From: Variovorax gossypii
GTDB lineage: Bacteria > Pseudomonadota > Gammaproteobacteria > Burkholderiales > Burkholderiaceae_C
DNA length: 64,000 nucleotides
Direction: 5' to 3'
Assembly: GCF_003965815.1 (NCBI RefSeq)
Contig: NZ_RXOE01000001.1
Location: 62,001 to 126,000, forward strand
Within the stretch, counting starts at the first letter, position 1. Each line of letters begins with the position of its first letter. A program made the translations under genes and the position numbers. Under the pieces are notes generated by a model. The model searched no databases, had not been told where the DNA came from, and was given only the letters and a program-made list of their open reading frames with translations. This document shows, in pieces, positions 18,749 to 27,885 of this stretch.

Positions 18749-19342
18749 TTACTTCGCCACCACGGTGGCGGACTTGATGGTGACGGCCTCGAGCGGCACG
18801 TTCTGCATGCCGCCCTTGTTGCCGGTGGCCACCGCGCGGATCTTGTCGACCACATCGGTGCCGGCAACGACCTTGCCGAACACGGTGTAGCCGTAGCCGT
18901 CGGGGTTGGGGGCGTTGAGCGAGTCGTTGTTCTTCACGTTGATGAAGAACTGCGAGGTCGCCGAGTTGGGGTTGCCGGTGCGGGCCATGGCGATCGTGTA
19001 CTTGTCGTTCTTCAGGCCGTTGCTGGCTTCCAGCGGAATGGGGGCGCGCGTGGACTTTTGCTGCAGGTCGGCCGTGAAGCCGCCGCCCTGGATCATGAAG
19101 CCGTCGATCACGCGGTGGAAGACCGTGCCGTCGTAGTGCTTGTCCTTGACGTACTGCAGGAAGTTCTCGACCGTCTTGGGCGCCTTGGCCTCGTCGAGCT
19201 CGACCACGATGTCGCCGGCCGAGGTGGCGAGCTTGACGCGCGGCGTTGCCGATTGCGCGTGGCCGGTGGCGGCGAACGCGAAGGCTGCGGCCAGCACGAG
19301 GGCGCCGCGGCGGCTGAAACGGGAGAGGGAGTTGATCGTCAA
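18749..19342 (-). CDS. ppiA: Periplasmic peptidyl-prolyl cis-trans isomerase
   Basis: This 197-aa protein has a cleavable signal peptide (SRRGALVLAAAFAF, cleavage probably after GHA) followed by a cyclophilin domain with FHRVIDGFMIQGG, ATSQFFIN and GYTVFGKV. It should act on periplasmic or outer-membrane proteins. It precedes ppiB and follows a TPR gene by 81 bases. Confidence 0.92.
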   Translation of the reverse strand: MTINSLSRFSRRGALVLAAAFAFAATGHAQSATPRVKLATSAGDIVVELDEAKAPKTVENFLQYVKDKHYDGTVFHRVIDGFMIQGGGFTADLQQKSTRAPIPLEASNGLKNDKYTIAMARTGNPNSATSQFFINVKNNDSLNAPNPDGYGYTVFGKVVAGTDVVDKIRAVATGNKGGMQNVPLEAVTIKSATVVAK

Positions 19343-19423
19343 ATGGAGCTCCGTTTGCGGATGAGGGAACGGGGCCGCGCGGTGGGCGCCATTGCGGCGC
19401 CCGGGACGGCGGCGACTGGCTGC

Positions 19424-20014
19424 TTACTTGCTGGTGCGGCCGACCGGCTTGCGGATGACCACGGGCGCCGCGGGCAGGGCCGCCGCCTCGGCCTCGGTCT
19501 TCGAGGTGAAGATCTGGCGGATCAGGGCGAGCTTGGGTGCGACGCTGGCGTTGGTGCTGGCGAACTGCTGGGCGCGCACGTATTCCTGTGCCGCGAGACG
19601 CGCATACACGTCACCGAGGTTTTCGTGCGCCGTGGCGTAGTTCGGGTTGAGCTTGAGCGCCTGCTCGAGGGCGGCGCGCGCCTGGTCGAACTTGCTCTGC
19701 GACGCATACAGCGCGGCCAGGTTGTTGTAGGGCTCGGAAAGCTCGGGGAAGTCCTGCGTGAGCTGCGTGAAGGCGATGATGGCCTCGGCCTGCTTGTTCT
19801 GCTCGGTGAGGATCACGCCGCGCAGGAAGCGCATCTGCGGGTCGCGCGGCTTGCCGGCGATGTAGGTGTCGGCCTTGGCGAGTGCCTCGTTCGACTTGCC
19901 CTGGCGCAGCAGCGCGTTCACGTCGTCGTACTCGTTCGCATGGGCTGCGGAGCCCCAGAGGCCGAACAGCAGTGCGAAGGCAATGGAGAGTCTGGAGAAT
20001 GCGGCGTGCTTCAT
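19424..20014 (-). CDS. Exported tetratricopeptide-repeat protein
   Basis: The product is 196 aa with a signal peptide (ALLFGLWGSAAHA) and about three TPR units between residues 30 and 155, including EPYNNLAALYASQ and ATAHENLGDVYAR. It is probably a periplasmic or membrane-associated scaffold. The C-terminus is basic and low-complexity. It is divergent from cysS across a 204-base spacer, where the minus strand has a TACAAT box at 20106-20111 but no clear -35. A partner cannot be named. Confidence 0.8.
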   Translation of the reverse strand: MKHAAFSRLSIAFALLFGLWGSAAHANEYDDVNALLRQGKSNEALAKADTYIAGKPRDPQMRFLRGVILTEQNKQAEAIIAFTQLTQDFPELSEPYNNLAALYASQSKFDQARAALEQALKLNPNYATAHENLGDVYARLAAQEYVRAQQFASTNASVAPKLALIRQIFTSKTEAEAAALPAAPVVIRKPVGRTSK

Positions 20015-20218
20015 GAAGCCTCGACGGAAATGGGGGGAGATGAAGGCTTGCGGGCTTGGGGAACACCCGGACGCTGCGCGGTGGCAGCCGTTTATACTTG
20101 CCCGGATTGTAGCCGAGGGGCCATGTCGACCCCCTCGCGACCACAGTCCCCGTCACCCCTGAAAAACACCGTCTTTCGCCCGTGCCGCACGCGCGCGAAA
20201 TGACGCTTTCCGAATCTC

Positions 20219-21595
<1,377 letters not shown>

Positions 21596-21612
21596 ACGGA
21601 ACGACGAACCCC

Positions 21613-22263
21613 ATGCCCGCCCCCAGGAAGTCCAGCGTCACGATCTACACGCCGGACTATTGGGAGGAGGCATGCAAGCATCTCTCCCGGAAAGACCGCG
21701 TCATGAAGCGGCTGATTCCGAAGTTCGGCGACGCCTGCCTGGAGTCGCGCGGCGACGCGTTCACCACGCTCGCGCGCAGCGTGGTCGGCCAGCAGATCTC
21801 GGTGAAGGCCGCCCAGTCGGTCTGGGACAAGTTCGCCGCGCTGCCACGCAAGCTGACGCCGGCCAACGTGCTGAAGCTCAAGGTCGACGACATGCGCGGG
21901 GCGGGGCTGTCCGCCCGCAAGATCGAGTACCTCGTCGACCTGGCCTTGCATTTCGACTCGGGCCTGGTGCACGTCGATGCATGGAAGGACATGGACGACG
22001 AGCAGATCATCGACGAGCTCGTGGCCATCCGCGGCATCGGCCGCTGGACGGCCGAGATGTTTCTCATCTTCCACCTGATGCGCCCGAACGTGCTGCCGGT
22101 AGACGACCTGGGGCTGCTCAACGGCATCAGCGTCAACTACTTTTCGGGCGACCCGGTCAGCCGCAGCGATGCCCGTGACGTCGCCGTGGCCTGGGCGCCT
22201 TATTGCAGCGTGGCGACTTGGTATATTTGGCGATCGCTGGATCCCGCTCCAGTCGCGTACTAG
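21613..22263 (+). CDS. DNA-3-methyladenine glycosylase II-type (AlkA-like, HhH-GPD)
   Basis: The product is 216 aa from ATG 21613; a GTG overlapping the cysS stop at 21592 is an alternative that would add seven residues. The helix-hairpin-helix motif IRGIGRWTAEMFL near residue 143 and the catalytic aspartate in LPVDDLGLL place it in the HhH-GPD superfamily. It should excise alkylated purines from DNA in base-excision repair. It lacks the N-terminal regulatory domain of Ada-AlkA fusions. Confidence 0.9.
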   Translation: MPAPRKSSVTIYTPDYWEEACKHLSRKDRVMKRLIPKFGDACLESRGDAFTTLARSVVGQQISVKAAQSVWDKFAALPRKLTPANVLKLKVDDMRGAGLSARKIEYLVDLALHFDSGLVHVDAWKDMDDEQIIDELVAIRGIGRWTAEMFLIFHLMRPNVLPVDDLGLLNGISVNYFSGDPVSRSDARDVAVAWAPYCSVATWYIWRSLDPAPVAY

Positions 22264-22265
22264 CA

Positions 22266-22360
22266 ACACCCCCAGGCTGCGCGCACTTCGTGTCGCTTCG
22301 CCAACCCCCTCAAGGGGGCAACACCTGCGGCCCGGCGAAGCCGGTTCCGCGGTGTTCCTG
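22266..22360. repeat. Comamonad-type intergenic palindromic repeat
   Basis: The spacer between the glycosylase and accA holds two nested palindromes: CCCCCT-ca-AGGGGG (22305-22318) and a longer stem AACACC..GGTGTT enclosing CCGGC-gaa-GCCGG (22319-22356). I recognise the text as resembling REP-like elements scattered between genes in Variovorax and Acidovorax. That is recalled knowledge and was not searched. Only one copy is in this window. Confidence 0.55.
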
Positions 22361-22413
22361 GAATGGATGCGACGGACTTGCGGGCAGCAAACTGAAATAA
22401 ACAGGAGAAGACG

Positions 22414-23397
22414 TTGGCGAAACGAACCTTCCTCGACTTCGAGCAGCCGATTGCCGAGCTCGAAACAAAGATCGAAGAATTGCGTTATGTGCAGACCGAA
22501 TCCGCGGTCGACATCTCTGAAGAAATCGATCAGCTCGGCAAGAAGAGCCAGCAGCTCACCAAGGACATCTACAGCGACCTGACGCCCTGGCAGATCACCA
22601 AGATCGCACGGCATCCGGAGCGCCCCTACACGCTGGACTACGTCAACGAAATCTTCACCGATTTCGTCGAACTGCACGGCGACCGTCACTTCTCGGACGA
22701 CCTGTCGATCGTGGGCGGTCTCGCTCGCTTCAACGGCGTGCCCTGCATGGTCATCGGTCATCAGAAGGGCCGCGACACGAAGGAGCGCACCGCGCGCAAC
22801 TTCGGCATGAGCAAGCCCGAGGGTTACCGCAAGGCGCTGCGTCTGATGAAGACGGCCGAGAAGTTCAAGCTGCCGGTGTTCACCTTCGTGGACACGCCCG
22901 GCGCATACCCCGGCATCGACGCCGAGGAACGCGGCCAGTCGGAAGCCATCGGCCGCAACATCTTCGAGATGGCGCAGCTCGAGGTGCCGATCATCGTCAC
23001 GATCATCGGCGAGGGCGGCTCCGGCGGCGCGCTGGCCATCTCGGTCGGCGATCAGCTGCTGATGCTGCAGTACTCGATCTACTCCGTGATCAGCCCCGAA
23101 GGCTGCGCTTCCATCCTCTGGAAGACAGGCGAGAAGGCGCAGGAAGCAGCCGATGCGCTGGGCATCACCGCGCATCGCCTGAAGGCGCTGGGCCTGGTCG
23201 ACAAGATCGTGAACGAGCCCGTTGGCGGCGCGCACCGCGACCATCGCCAGATGGCGGCTTTCCTCAAGCGCGCCCTCAACGACGCCTTCCGCCAGGTCAG
23301 CGACCTGAAGCCGAAGGAGCTGCTGGAGCGCCGCTACGAGCGCCTGCAGAGCTACGGCCGCTTCAACGACACCAAGGCCGAGAGCGGCGGCAGGTAA
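22414..23397 (+). CDS. accA: Acetyl-CoA carboxylase carboxyltransferase subunit alpha
   Basis: This 327-aa protein is the alpha half of the carboxyltransferase that transfers CO2 from biotin to acetyl-CoA for fatty acid synthesis. The crotonase-fold motifs DTPGAYPG and EGGSGGALA are present. The start is a TTG at 22414, fixed by a strong AGGAGA six bases upstream and by the conserved [13 protein letters not shown]-terminus. It follows a comamonad repeat and precedes tilS by 15 bases. Confidence 0.97.
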   Translation: MAKRTFLDFEQPIAELETKIEELRYVQTESAVDISEEIDQLGKKSQQLTKDIYSDLTPWQITKIARHPERPYTLDYVNEIFTDFVELHGDRHFSDDLSIVGGLARFNGVPCMVIGHQKGRDTKERTARNFGMSKPEGYRKALRLMKTAEKFKLPVFTFVDTPGAYPGIDAEERGQSEAIGRNIFEMAQLEVPIIVTIIGEGGSGGALAISVGDQLLMLQYSIYSVISPEGCASILWKTGEKAQEAADALGITAHRLKALGLVDKIVNEPVGGAHRDHRQMAAFLKRALNDAFRQVSDLKPKELLERRYERLQSYGRFNDTKAESGGR

Positions 23398-23412
23398 TAC
23401 GCGGGCGCTGTC

Positions 23413-24390
23413 ATGAACTCCGCTTTCGAACGCGCCATTGCCGCGTTCGAGCCGGCGCACTGGCCGCTGGCGGTGGGGTTCAGCGGAGGCGCCGATTCGA
23501 CGGCCTTGCTCGCTGCCTGCGCATTGCGCTGGCCGGGGCGGGTGGTCGCTTTCCATGTGCATCACGGGCTGCAGGCCGCGGCCGACGGATTCGAGCAGCA
23601 TTGCCGCTCGACCTGCGAGCGCTTGGGCGTGCGCTTGATCGTCCATCGCGTCGATGCGCGGCATGCGCAAGGCGAAAGCCCTGAGGATGCGGCGCGGCGC
23701 GCACGCTATGCGGCGTTTGCGGAAATGGCACGCAGCGGGGAGGGCGGGGTAGCCGTCCGATCCGTGGCGCTCGGGCACCATGCCGACGACCAGGTCGAGA
23801 CGCTGTTGCTCGCGTTGTCGCGCGGCGCGGGGTTGCCGGGGCTGGCTGCCATGCCGGCGCATGCACGGCGCAACGGGCTCGACATCTACAGGCCGCTGCT
23901 CGGGGTTGCGGGCGCAGAGATCCGCGAATGGCTGGCCGGCCGTGACCTCCAGTGGATCGAGGACCCGACCAACGATGACGCGCGCTACACGCGCAACAGG
24001 ATCCGCTCCGTGCTGCTGCCCGCGCTGGAGCAGGCCTTCCCCCAGTTTCGCGCCACCTTCGCACGCAGCGTGGGCCATGCCGCACAGGCCCAGCAGCTGC
24101 TGAACGAGCTGGCGGCCCAGGACCTGGAAAGCGTGGGGAGCCCGCCGCGCATCGCCACTCTGCAGACGCTGACGCGCGCGCGCCAGGCCAACCTGCTGCG
24201 CCACTGGCTGATGCAGTCGCACGGCTGTGCGCCCAGTGCGGCGCAGCTGGACCAGCTGCTCGACCAGGTCCGCGCGTGCGTCACGCGGGGGCATCGCATC
24301 CACCTCAAGGTGGCCGCCGGCTTCGTCGAGCGGAAGGGCGATTTCCTGCATTGGTACAATGCCCCGCCCTCGCCGAAGACTTCGCTCTGA
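23413..24390 (+). CDS. tilS: tRNA(Ile)-lysidine synthetase
   Basis: The 325-aa product carries the PP-loop motif SGGADST at residues 24-30. It modifies C34 of tRNA-Ile(CAU) to lysidine so that AUA is read as isoleucine. Length corresponds to the N-terminal domain plus one small domain, shorter than the E. coli protein (432 aa) as in many betaproteobacteria. It is followed by a bulged terminator-like hairpin and then lysC. Confidence 0.94.
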   Translation: MNSAFERAIAAFEPAHWPLAVGFSGGADSTALLAACALRWPGRVVAFHVHHGLQAAADGFEQHCRSTCERLGVRLIVHRVDARHAQGESPEDAARRARYAAFAEMARSGEGGVAVRSVALGHHADDQVETLLLALSRGAGLPGLAAMPAHARRNGLDIYRPLLGVAGAEIREWLAGRDLQWIEDPTNDDARYTRNRIRSVLLPALEQAFPQFRATFARSVGHAAQAQQLLNELAAQDLESVGSPPRIATLQTLTRARQANLLRHWLMQSHGCAPSAAQLDQLLDQVRACVTRGHRIHLKVAAGFVERKGDFLHWYNAPPSPKTSL

Positions 24391-24399
24391 CCGCTTGCA

Positions 24400-24431
24400 G
24401 GGCGCCGCCTATCCAGCGGCCCTTTTCTTTT
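24400..24431 (+). terminator. Terminator-like hairpin between tilS and lysC
   Basis: A GGGcGCCGC/GCGGCCC stem with one bulge is followed by TTTTCTTTTC. It probably ends the accA-tilS transcript, with some read-through possible into lysC. Confidence 0.6.
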
Positions 24432-24445
24432 CTCTGAATTCACCC

Positions 24446-25714
24446 ATGGCATTGATCGTTCACAAATACGGCGGTACGTCGATGGGCTCGACCGAGCGCA
24501 TCAAGAATGTCGCCAAGCGCGTCGCCAAGTGGGCGCGCGCAGGCCACCAGATGATCGTGGTTCCGAGTGCCATGAGCGGCGAGACCAACCGCCTGCTCGG
24601 CCTGGCCAAGGAACTGGCGCCGAGCAAACCCGGCGTGGCCCACAACCGCGAGCTCGACATGCTGGCTTCCACCGGCGAACAGGCGTCGTCGGCCCTGCTG
24701 GCCATCGCGCTGCAGGCCGAGGGCGTCGAGGCCGTGAGCTACGCGGGCTGGCAGGTTTCGGTCCGCACCGACAACTCCTACACCAAGGCACGCATCGAGA
24801 GCATCGACAACGAGCGCGTGATGGCCGACCTGAACGCCGGCAAGGTGGTGGTCATCACCGGCTTCCAGGGCGTGGACGACGAGGGCAACATCACCACGCT
24901 GGGCCGTGGCGGCAGCGACACTTCGGCCGTGGCCATCGCCGCGGCGATGAAGGCGAACGAATGCCTGATCTACACCGACGTCGACGGCGTCTACACGACC
25001 GACCCGCGCGTCGAGCCCGATGCGCGCCGCCTGACCACCGTGAGCTTCGAAGAGATGCTCGAGATGGCGAGCCTGGGCTCCAAGGTGCTGCAGATCCGCT
25101 CGGTGGAATTCGCCGGCAAGTACAAGGTGCCGCTGCGCGTGCTTTCGAGCTTCACGCCGTGGGACATCGACATCAATGAAGAGGCCAAGTCCGGCACGCT
25201 GATCACTTTCGAGGAAGACGAAAACATGGAACAAGCCGTCGTATCCGGCATCGCATTCAACCGCGACGAAGCCAAGATCTCGGTGCTCGGCGTGCCCGAC
25301 AAGCCGGGCATCGCGTATCACATCCTCGGTGCCGTGGCCGACGCCAACATCGAAGTCGACGTGATCATCCAGAACCTCAGCAAGGACGGAAAGACCGACT
25401 TCAGCTTCACCGTCCACCGCAACGAATACGCGCGGACCATCGACCTGCTGCAGTCGAAGGTGATGCCCTCGCTGGGCGCGACGGAAGTGGTCGGCGACAC
25501 CAAGATCTGCAAGGTCAGCATCGTCGGCATCGGCATGCGCAGCCACGTGGGTGTGGCGAGCAAGATGTTCCGCGTGCTGAGCGAAGAGGGCATCAACATC
25601 CAGATGATCTCGACCAGCGAAATCAAGACTTCGGTCGTGATCGACGAAAAATATATGGAATTGGCAGTGCGCGCACTGCATAAAGCCTTCGATCTGGATC
25701 AGCCGGGCGCCTAA
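24446..25714 (+). CDS. lysC: Aspartate kinase
   Basis: The product is 422 aa from ATG 24446 (MALIVHKYGGTSMGS). It phosphorylates aspartate, the first step to lysine, threonine and methionine. The kinase motif KYGGTS at residues 7-12, LGRGGSDTSA near residue 150 and two C-terminal ACT regions (SVLGVPDKPGIA and KVSIVGIGMRSHVGV) show a feedback-regulated monofunctional enzyme. An internal start for a separate beta subunit is possible, as in some relatives, but was not resolved. tRNA-Ser follows after 27 bases. Confidence 0.97.
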   Translation: MALIVHKYGGTSMGSTERIKNVAKRVAKWARAGHQMIVVPSAMSGETNRLLGLAKELAPSKPGVAHNRELDMLASTGEQASSALLAIALQAEGVEAVSYAGWQVSVRTDNSYTKARIESIDNERVMADLNAGKVVVITGFQGVDDEGNITTLGRGGSDTSAVAIAAAMKANECLIYTDVDGVYTTDPRVEPDARRLTTVSFEEMLEMASLGSKVLQIRSVEFAGKYKVPLRVLSSFTPWDIDINEEAKSGTLITFEEDENMEQAVVSGIAFNRDEAKISVLGVPDKPGIAYHILGAVADANIEVDVIIQNLSKDGKTDFSFTVHRNEYARTIDLLQSKVMPSLGATEVVGDTKICKVSIVGIGMRSHVGVASKMFRVLSEEGINIQMISTSEIKTSVVIDEKYMELAVRALHKAFDLDQPGA

Positions 25715-25741
25715 GTAGTGGCATAATCTCGGCTTCTTTCA

Positions 25742-25834
25742 GGAACTGTGACCGAGTGGCCGAAGGTGCTCCCCTGCTAAGGGAGTATGGGGTGTAGAGC
25801 CTCATCGAGGGTTCGAATCCCTCCGGTTCCGCCA
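25742..25834 (+). tRNA. tRNA-Ser(GCT)
   Basis: This is a class II tRNA with acceptor GGAACTG pairing CGGTTCC, anticodon stem CTCCC/GGGAG, loop CTGCTAA giving anticodon GCT, a long variable arm, T-loop GTTCGAATC and an encoded CCA. It decodes AGC/AGU serine. Its 3' end is the attachment site of the downstream prophage, and the gene is left intact. Confidence 0.97.
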
Positions 25835-26173
25835 AGTTGATGAAGCCTTGTTGATCTTTGGATTAACAGGGCTTTTTTCATTCTCCGGAAAAGCTGCCAG
25901 CATGGCTCTGAAGCCATCGGCGGCTTTTTTTTCGTCTGCGTTTTCCGATGCTTCGAGGTCTTCGGCCATCGCTGCAATGAACGCTCTCGTTGGGTCTTCT
26001 CCCACGATTGCTCGTAGCTTGCCTCTCACTCGCCAGTTGCACGGGCGCTCTCCCTTTTTCATCGCTAGCAGGTTCGATGCATTCATGTCGAGCGCTGCGG
26101 CAAGCTTGCGCAATCCTCCGGCTATCTCTGCGGCTTCATCGATAAGAGAAATCAATGGTGTAACTGTTGTCAT
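25802..26173 (-). CDS. Phage HTH regulator, probable lysogeny repressor
   Basis: The open frame is 123 aa. It has a helix-turn-helix-like segment near residues 17-50 (LRKLAAALDMNASNLLAMKKG) and a helical C-terminal part. It is the only prophage gene on the minus strand and is divergent from the structural genes, the usual place of a repressor. A GTTGTCA half-site overlaps its start codon, suggesting autoregulation. The last dozen codons and the stop are read out of the attL core and the tRNA gene, so the C-terminus would differ in the circular phage. The family is uncertain, perhaps DUF3693-like. Confidence 0.6.
   Translation of the reverse strand: MTTVTPLISLIDEAAEIAGGLRKLAAALDMNASNLLAMKKGERPCNWRVRGKLRAIVGEDPTRAFIAAMAEDLEASENADEKKAADGFRAMLAAFPENEKSPVNPKINKASSTWRNRRDSNPR
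25822..25847 (+). other. attL of the inovirus prophage
   Basis: This is a 26-bp sequence from the tRNA-Ser T-stem into the flank (TCCGGTTCC, GCCA, AGTTGATGAAGCC). It is repeated exactly at 32972-32997. The two copies bound a 7150-bp unit, fixing the prophage ends. Confidence 0.93.
25843..25878 (+). terminator. Phage-supplied terminator after tRNA-Ser
   Basis: Just past attL an imperfect stem (AAGCC..TGTT..AT / AT..AACA..GGCTT, loop CTTTGG) runs into TTTTTTC. It replaces the host terminator displaced to the far end of the prophage. Confidence 0.75.
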
Positions 26174-26232
26174 AATGAGTACACTCCGGTAAAGTGGTGT
26201 TGTCAGTTTGAGTACGTTCTCAATTTGACAAC
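26166..26232. promoter_or_regulatory. Operator array between phage repressor and structural genes
   Basis: Two direct copies of GTTGTCA-N3-TGAGTAC lie at 26166-26182 and 26199-26215, exactly 33 bp apart (three helical turns). The second copy is the left arm of a 34-bp palindrome (26199-26232) with nested arms GTTGTCA/TGACAAC and TTGAG/CTCAA. The first overlaps the repressor start codon. This is a classic layout for a repressor controlling both directions. Confidence 0.7.
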
Positions 26233-26250
26233 CATCTTAATGGAGCCGCC

Positions 26251-26598
26251 ATGTCCCTCTCTCAAGTCTCGTTCGCTGCCTTTGCGCAGTCCATCGTCTG
26301 TCCTCCCCCACCTGCCTCGCAAGAGGTTAACGGCTCGGTCCTGAGCTTGGCGGCTCCTGCTGAGCCCGGGGTGGGGGTGGACACCCCTCTGCCCTATGGC
26401 GGTGTGTTCGAGCCGTCGCGTCGTCTCGCTATGCGCGAGTTGCACGACGGCGTGTTCGGCGCTTATTGGGATGACTGGCAAATCTACGGTTGCGCGCTGG
26501 ACGCCCCTGAGTCCTTGCCCAGTGGTTCGCACCAATGCTTCGACCTGTTCGATTACGTCAAGGCGTGTGGTTTTGGCGTGTCGAGGCGTTACCTGTGA
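26251..26598 (+). CDS. Inovirus early hypothetical protein
   Basis: This 115-aa protein resembles nothing I recognise. The N-terminus is Pro/Ala/Val-rich and apparently disordered. The C-terminal 60 residues hold an aromatic, cysteine-containing stretch (FGAYWDDWQIYGCAL, then FDLFDYVKACGF) that may fold. It is the first gene downstream of the operator array, so it should be under repressor control. A 6-bp hairpin AGCCCT/AGGGCT (26612-26629) follows it. Confidence 0.55.
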   Translation: MSLSQVSFAAFAQSIVCPPPPASQEVNGSVLSLAAPAEPGVGVDTPLPYGGVFEPSRRLAMRELHDGVFGAYWDDWQIYGCALDAPESLPSGSHQCFDLFDYVKACGFGVSRRYL

Positions 26599-26677
26599 CT
26601 CGCTAGCTCGTAGCCCTTGCTTGAGGGCTTCCGGCTAGCACGTCGCTAGTTTCATGACTCAAACCGGAGTAGCTCAA

Positions 26678-27007
26678 ATGTCCTTTTCTTCCATCGTTCA
26701 GGTTCTCCTCGTCGAGGAACAAACCTCCAAGAAAGTCAACCCGGAAACCGGTGTTCCGAACAAGTGGAAGGTTGCACGCTGTGCCCTTCTCGATGATGGC
26801 GGTGAGGTCGTTACTGTCGGCCGTCTGCGTGTCCCTCGCGACATGAGCGAGACCATTGCGAAGGGCACGTTCCGCGCAACCTTCGCGCTCGGTGTTCCCG
26901 ACTACGGTGACAGCAAGGGCGACATCATGGCCATGCTGACGGCTCTGACGCCCCACCAGTTGCGTGCGCCGCTCATCGGTGCTGCTACCCCTCCTGCTAA
27001 GGCCTAA
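26678..27007 (+). CDS. Putative inovirus single-stranded DNA-binding protein (gpV-like)
   Basis: The product is 109 aa from ATG 26678, chosen because GGAG lies eight bases upstream; ATG 26654 is an alternative that adds eight residues. The sequence is beta-rich with alternating hydrophobic and charged residues, as in small OB-fold phage proteins, and ends in a Pro/Ala tail. Position directly before the tiny membrane proteins and the coat gene matches gpV in filamentous phages, which coats the plus strand before packaging. The assignment rests on position and size more than on sequence. Confidence 0.5.
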   Translation: MSFSSIVQVLLVEEQTSKKVNPETGVPNKWKVARCALLDDGGEVVTVGRLRVPRDMSETIAKGTFRATFALGVPDYGDSKGDIMAMLTALTPHQLRAPLIGAATPPAKA

Positions 27008-27009
27008 TC

Positions 27010-27111
27010 GTGCTTACGGCCCTGTATGGCCCTTCGGTAGCGCTGTGCTTTTGCATGGTGCTGCTCGTGTTCGGGGTCGCCTACTGCCGTAGTCGTTGGG
27101 GGCTGTCGTGA
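27010..27111 (+). CDS. Tiny inovirus membrane protein 1
   Basis: This 33-aa frame has a GTG start two bases after the preceding stop. It holds one transmembrane helix (about residues 9-25) and a basic C-terminus (RSRWG). It overlaps the next frame as GTGA. Size and position match minor virion tip proteins such as gpVII/gpIX. Confidence 0.5.
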   Translation: MLTALYGPSVALCFCMVLLVFGVAYCRSRWGLS

Positions 27112-27206
27112 CTGACGTCCAGTTCGATCAGCTCCACTCGGCGCTCTACGGTATCGGCGTGGTGATCATCTTCGCGCTTGGCTACCTCGCGGGGGATCGG
27201 CAATGA
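27108..27206 (+). CDS. Tiny inovirus membrane protein 2
   Basis: This 32-aa frame starts at the GTG that overlaps the previous stop. A polar N-terminus is followed by one hydrophobic helix (GIGVVIIFALGYLAG). It overlaps the next gene as ATGA. It is a gpVII/gpIX-like candidate. Confidence 0.55.
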   Translation: MTDVQFDQLHSALYGIGVVIIFALGYLAGDRQ

Positions 27207-27358
27207 CAAACCGTCTTCTCGCGTGGGCGCTGTTCCTCGCGTGCATCTGGGGCGCGTATACCTGGGCGCGGTCTTTCAAGAACCCCTTCTCGCAGGTGCC
27301 CACCGTTACTTCCGTCATGCCCGCGATGACGCACTGCAAAGAGGACTGCACACCATGA
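27203..27358 (+). CDS. Tiny inovirus membrane protein 3
   Basis: This 51-aa protein has an N-terminal hydrophobic helix or signal (LLAWALFLACIWGAYTW) and a soluble tail with two cysteines (HCKEDC). It overlaps both neighbours by ATGA. The role is unknown; a minor virion or assembly protein is likely. Confidence 0.5.
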   Translation: MTNRLLAWALFLACIWGAYTWARSFKNPFSQVPTVTSVMPAMTHCKEDCTP

Positions 27359-27453
27359 GCGGAATCATTGCGGCGATGTTCGCCACTTGGGCGCTCGGCT
27401 ATGTCGCCGGCTGGAAGGTGCGCATGATCAGGACGGCTTTCTATGCGGCGTAG
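27355..27453 (+). CDS. Tiny inovirus membrane protein 4
   Basis: This 32-aa protein has one hydrophobic helix (IIAAMFATWALGYVAG) and a basic C-terminus. The GYLAG/GYVAG motif is shared with tiny protein 2, so the two may be paralogues. It is the last of four overlapping frames before the structured spacer. Confidence 0.5.
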   Translation: MSGIIAAMFATWALGYVAGWKVRMIRTAFYAA

Positions 27454-27486
27454 CAGCGGTTCTTGGCTGTCCGCATTGAAGGTCTT

Positions 27487-27722
27487 CCAATTTTTTAAAT
27501 TGGTAAGGCAAGCAGGGCGGTGGGCAACTTTTTTCGAAGAAAAAATTGTCCACGGCATCGCGCGTCAGTCGGAGTGTGGGCAACTCACGCACCCCGCAGG
27601 GGCTGTCCACACGCTTGACGTGTGGGCAGGTGAGTTGTCCATGCGGGGGAGACTGGCGCGGCCTCTGCACACCTCTGCTCAACCCCCAGCAGCGGGGCTT
27701 CCCAGAGGAAACCGAAGGTTTC
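27487..27722. other. Structured inovirus spacer, candidate packaging signal/origin
   Basis: The 432-base gap before the coat gene has no credible gene but is full of inverted repeats. They are CCAATTT/AAATTGG (27487-27503), a long stem with a T6/A6 core (27520-27553), and a three-way junction at 27578-27640. The junction has an outer stem GGGCAACTCAC/GTGAGTTGTCC, an arm CCCC-gca-GGGG and an arm CTGTCCACAC/GTGTGGGCAG with loop GCTTGAC. A GAAACC/GGTTTC hairpin follows at 27708-27722. In filamentous phages such clusters hold the packaging signal and replication origins. Confidence 0.6.
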
Positions 27723-27885
27723 TGGCGGGAAGCTTTGCCCCCGCTATCGAGCGCGGCCGTGGTGCCTCATCTACAGGGTGCGGCCGTGTCGTCTTCCCCA
27801 GTCTCCAGCCTCCAGCCATGAGCGTTGCGCGCAGTGCTCATGGCCGCACGGTTGGTGCGGTGTCAACCTCAATAGGAGAAGTGTG

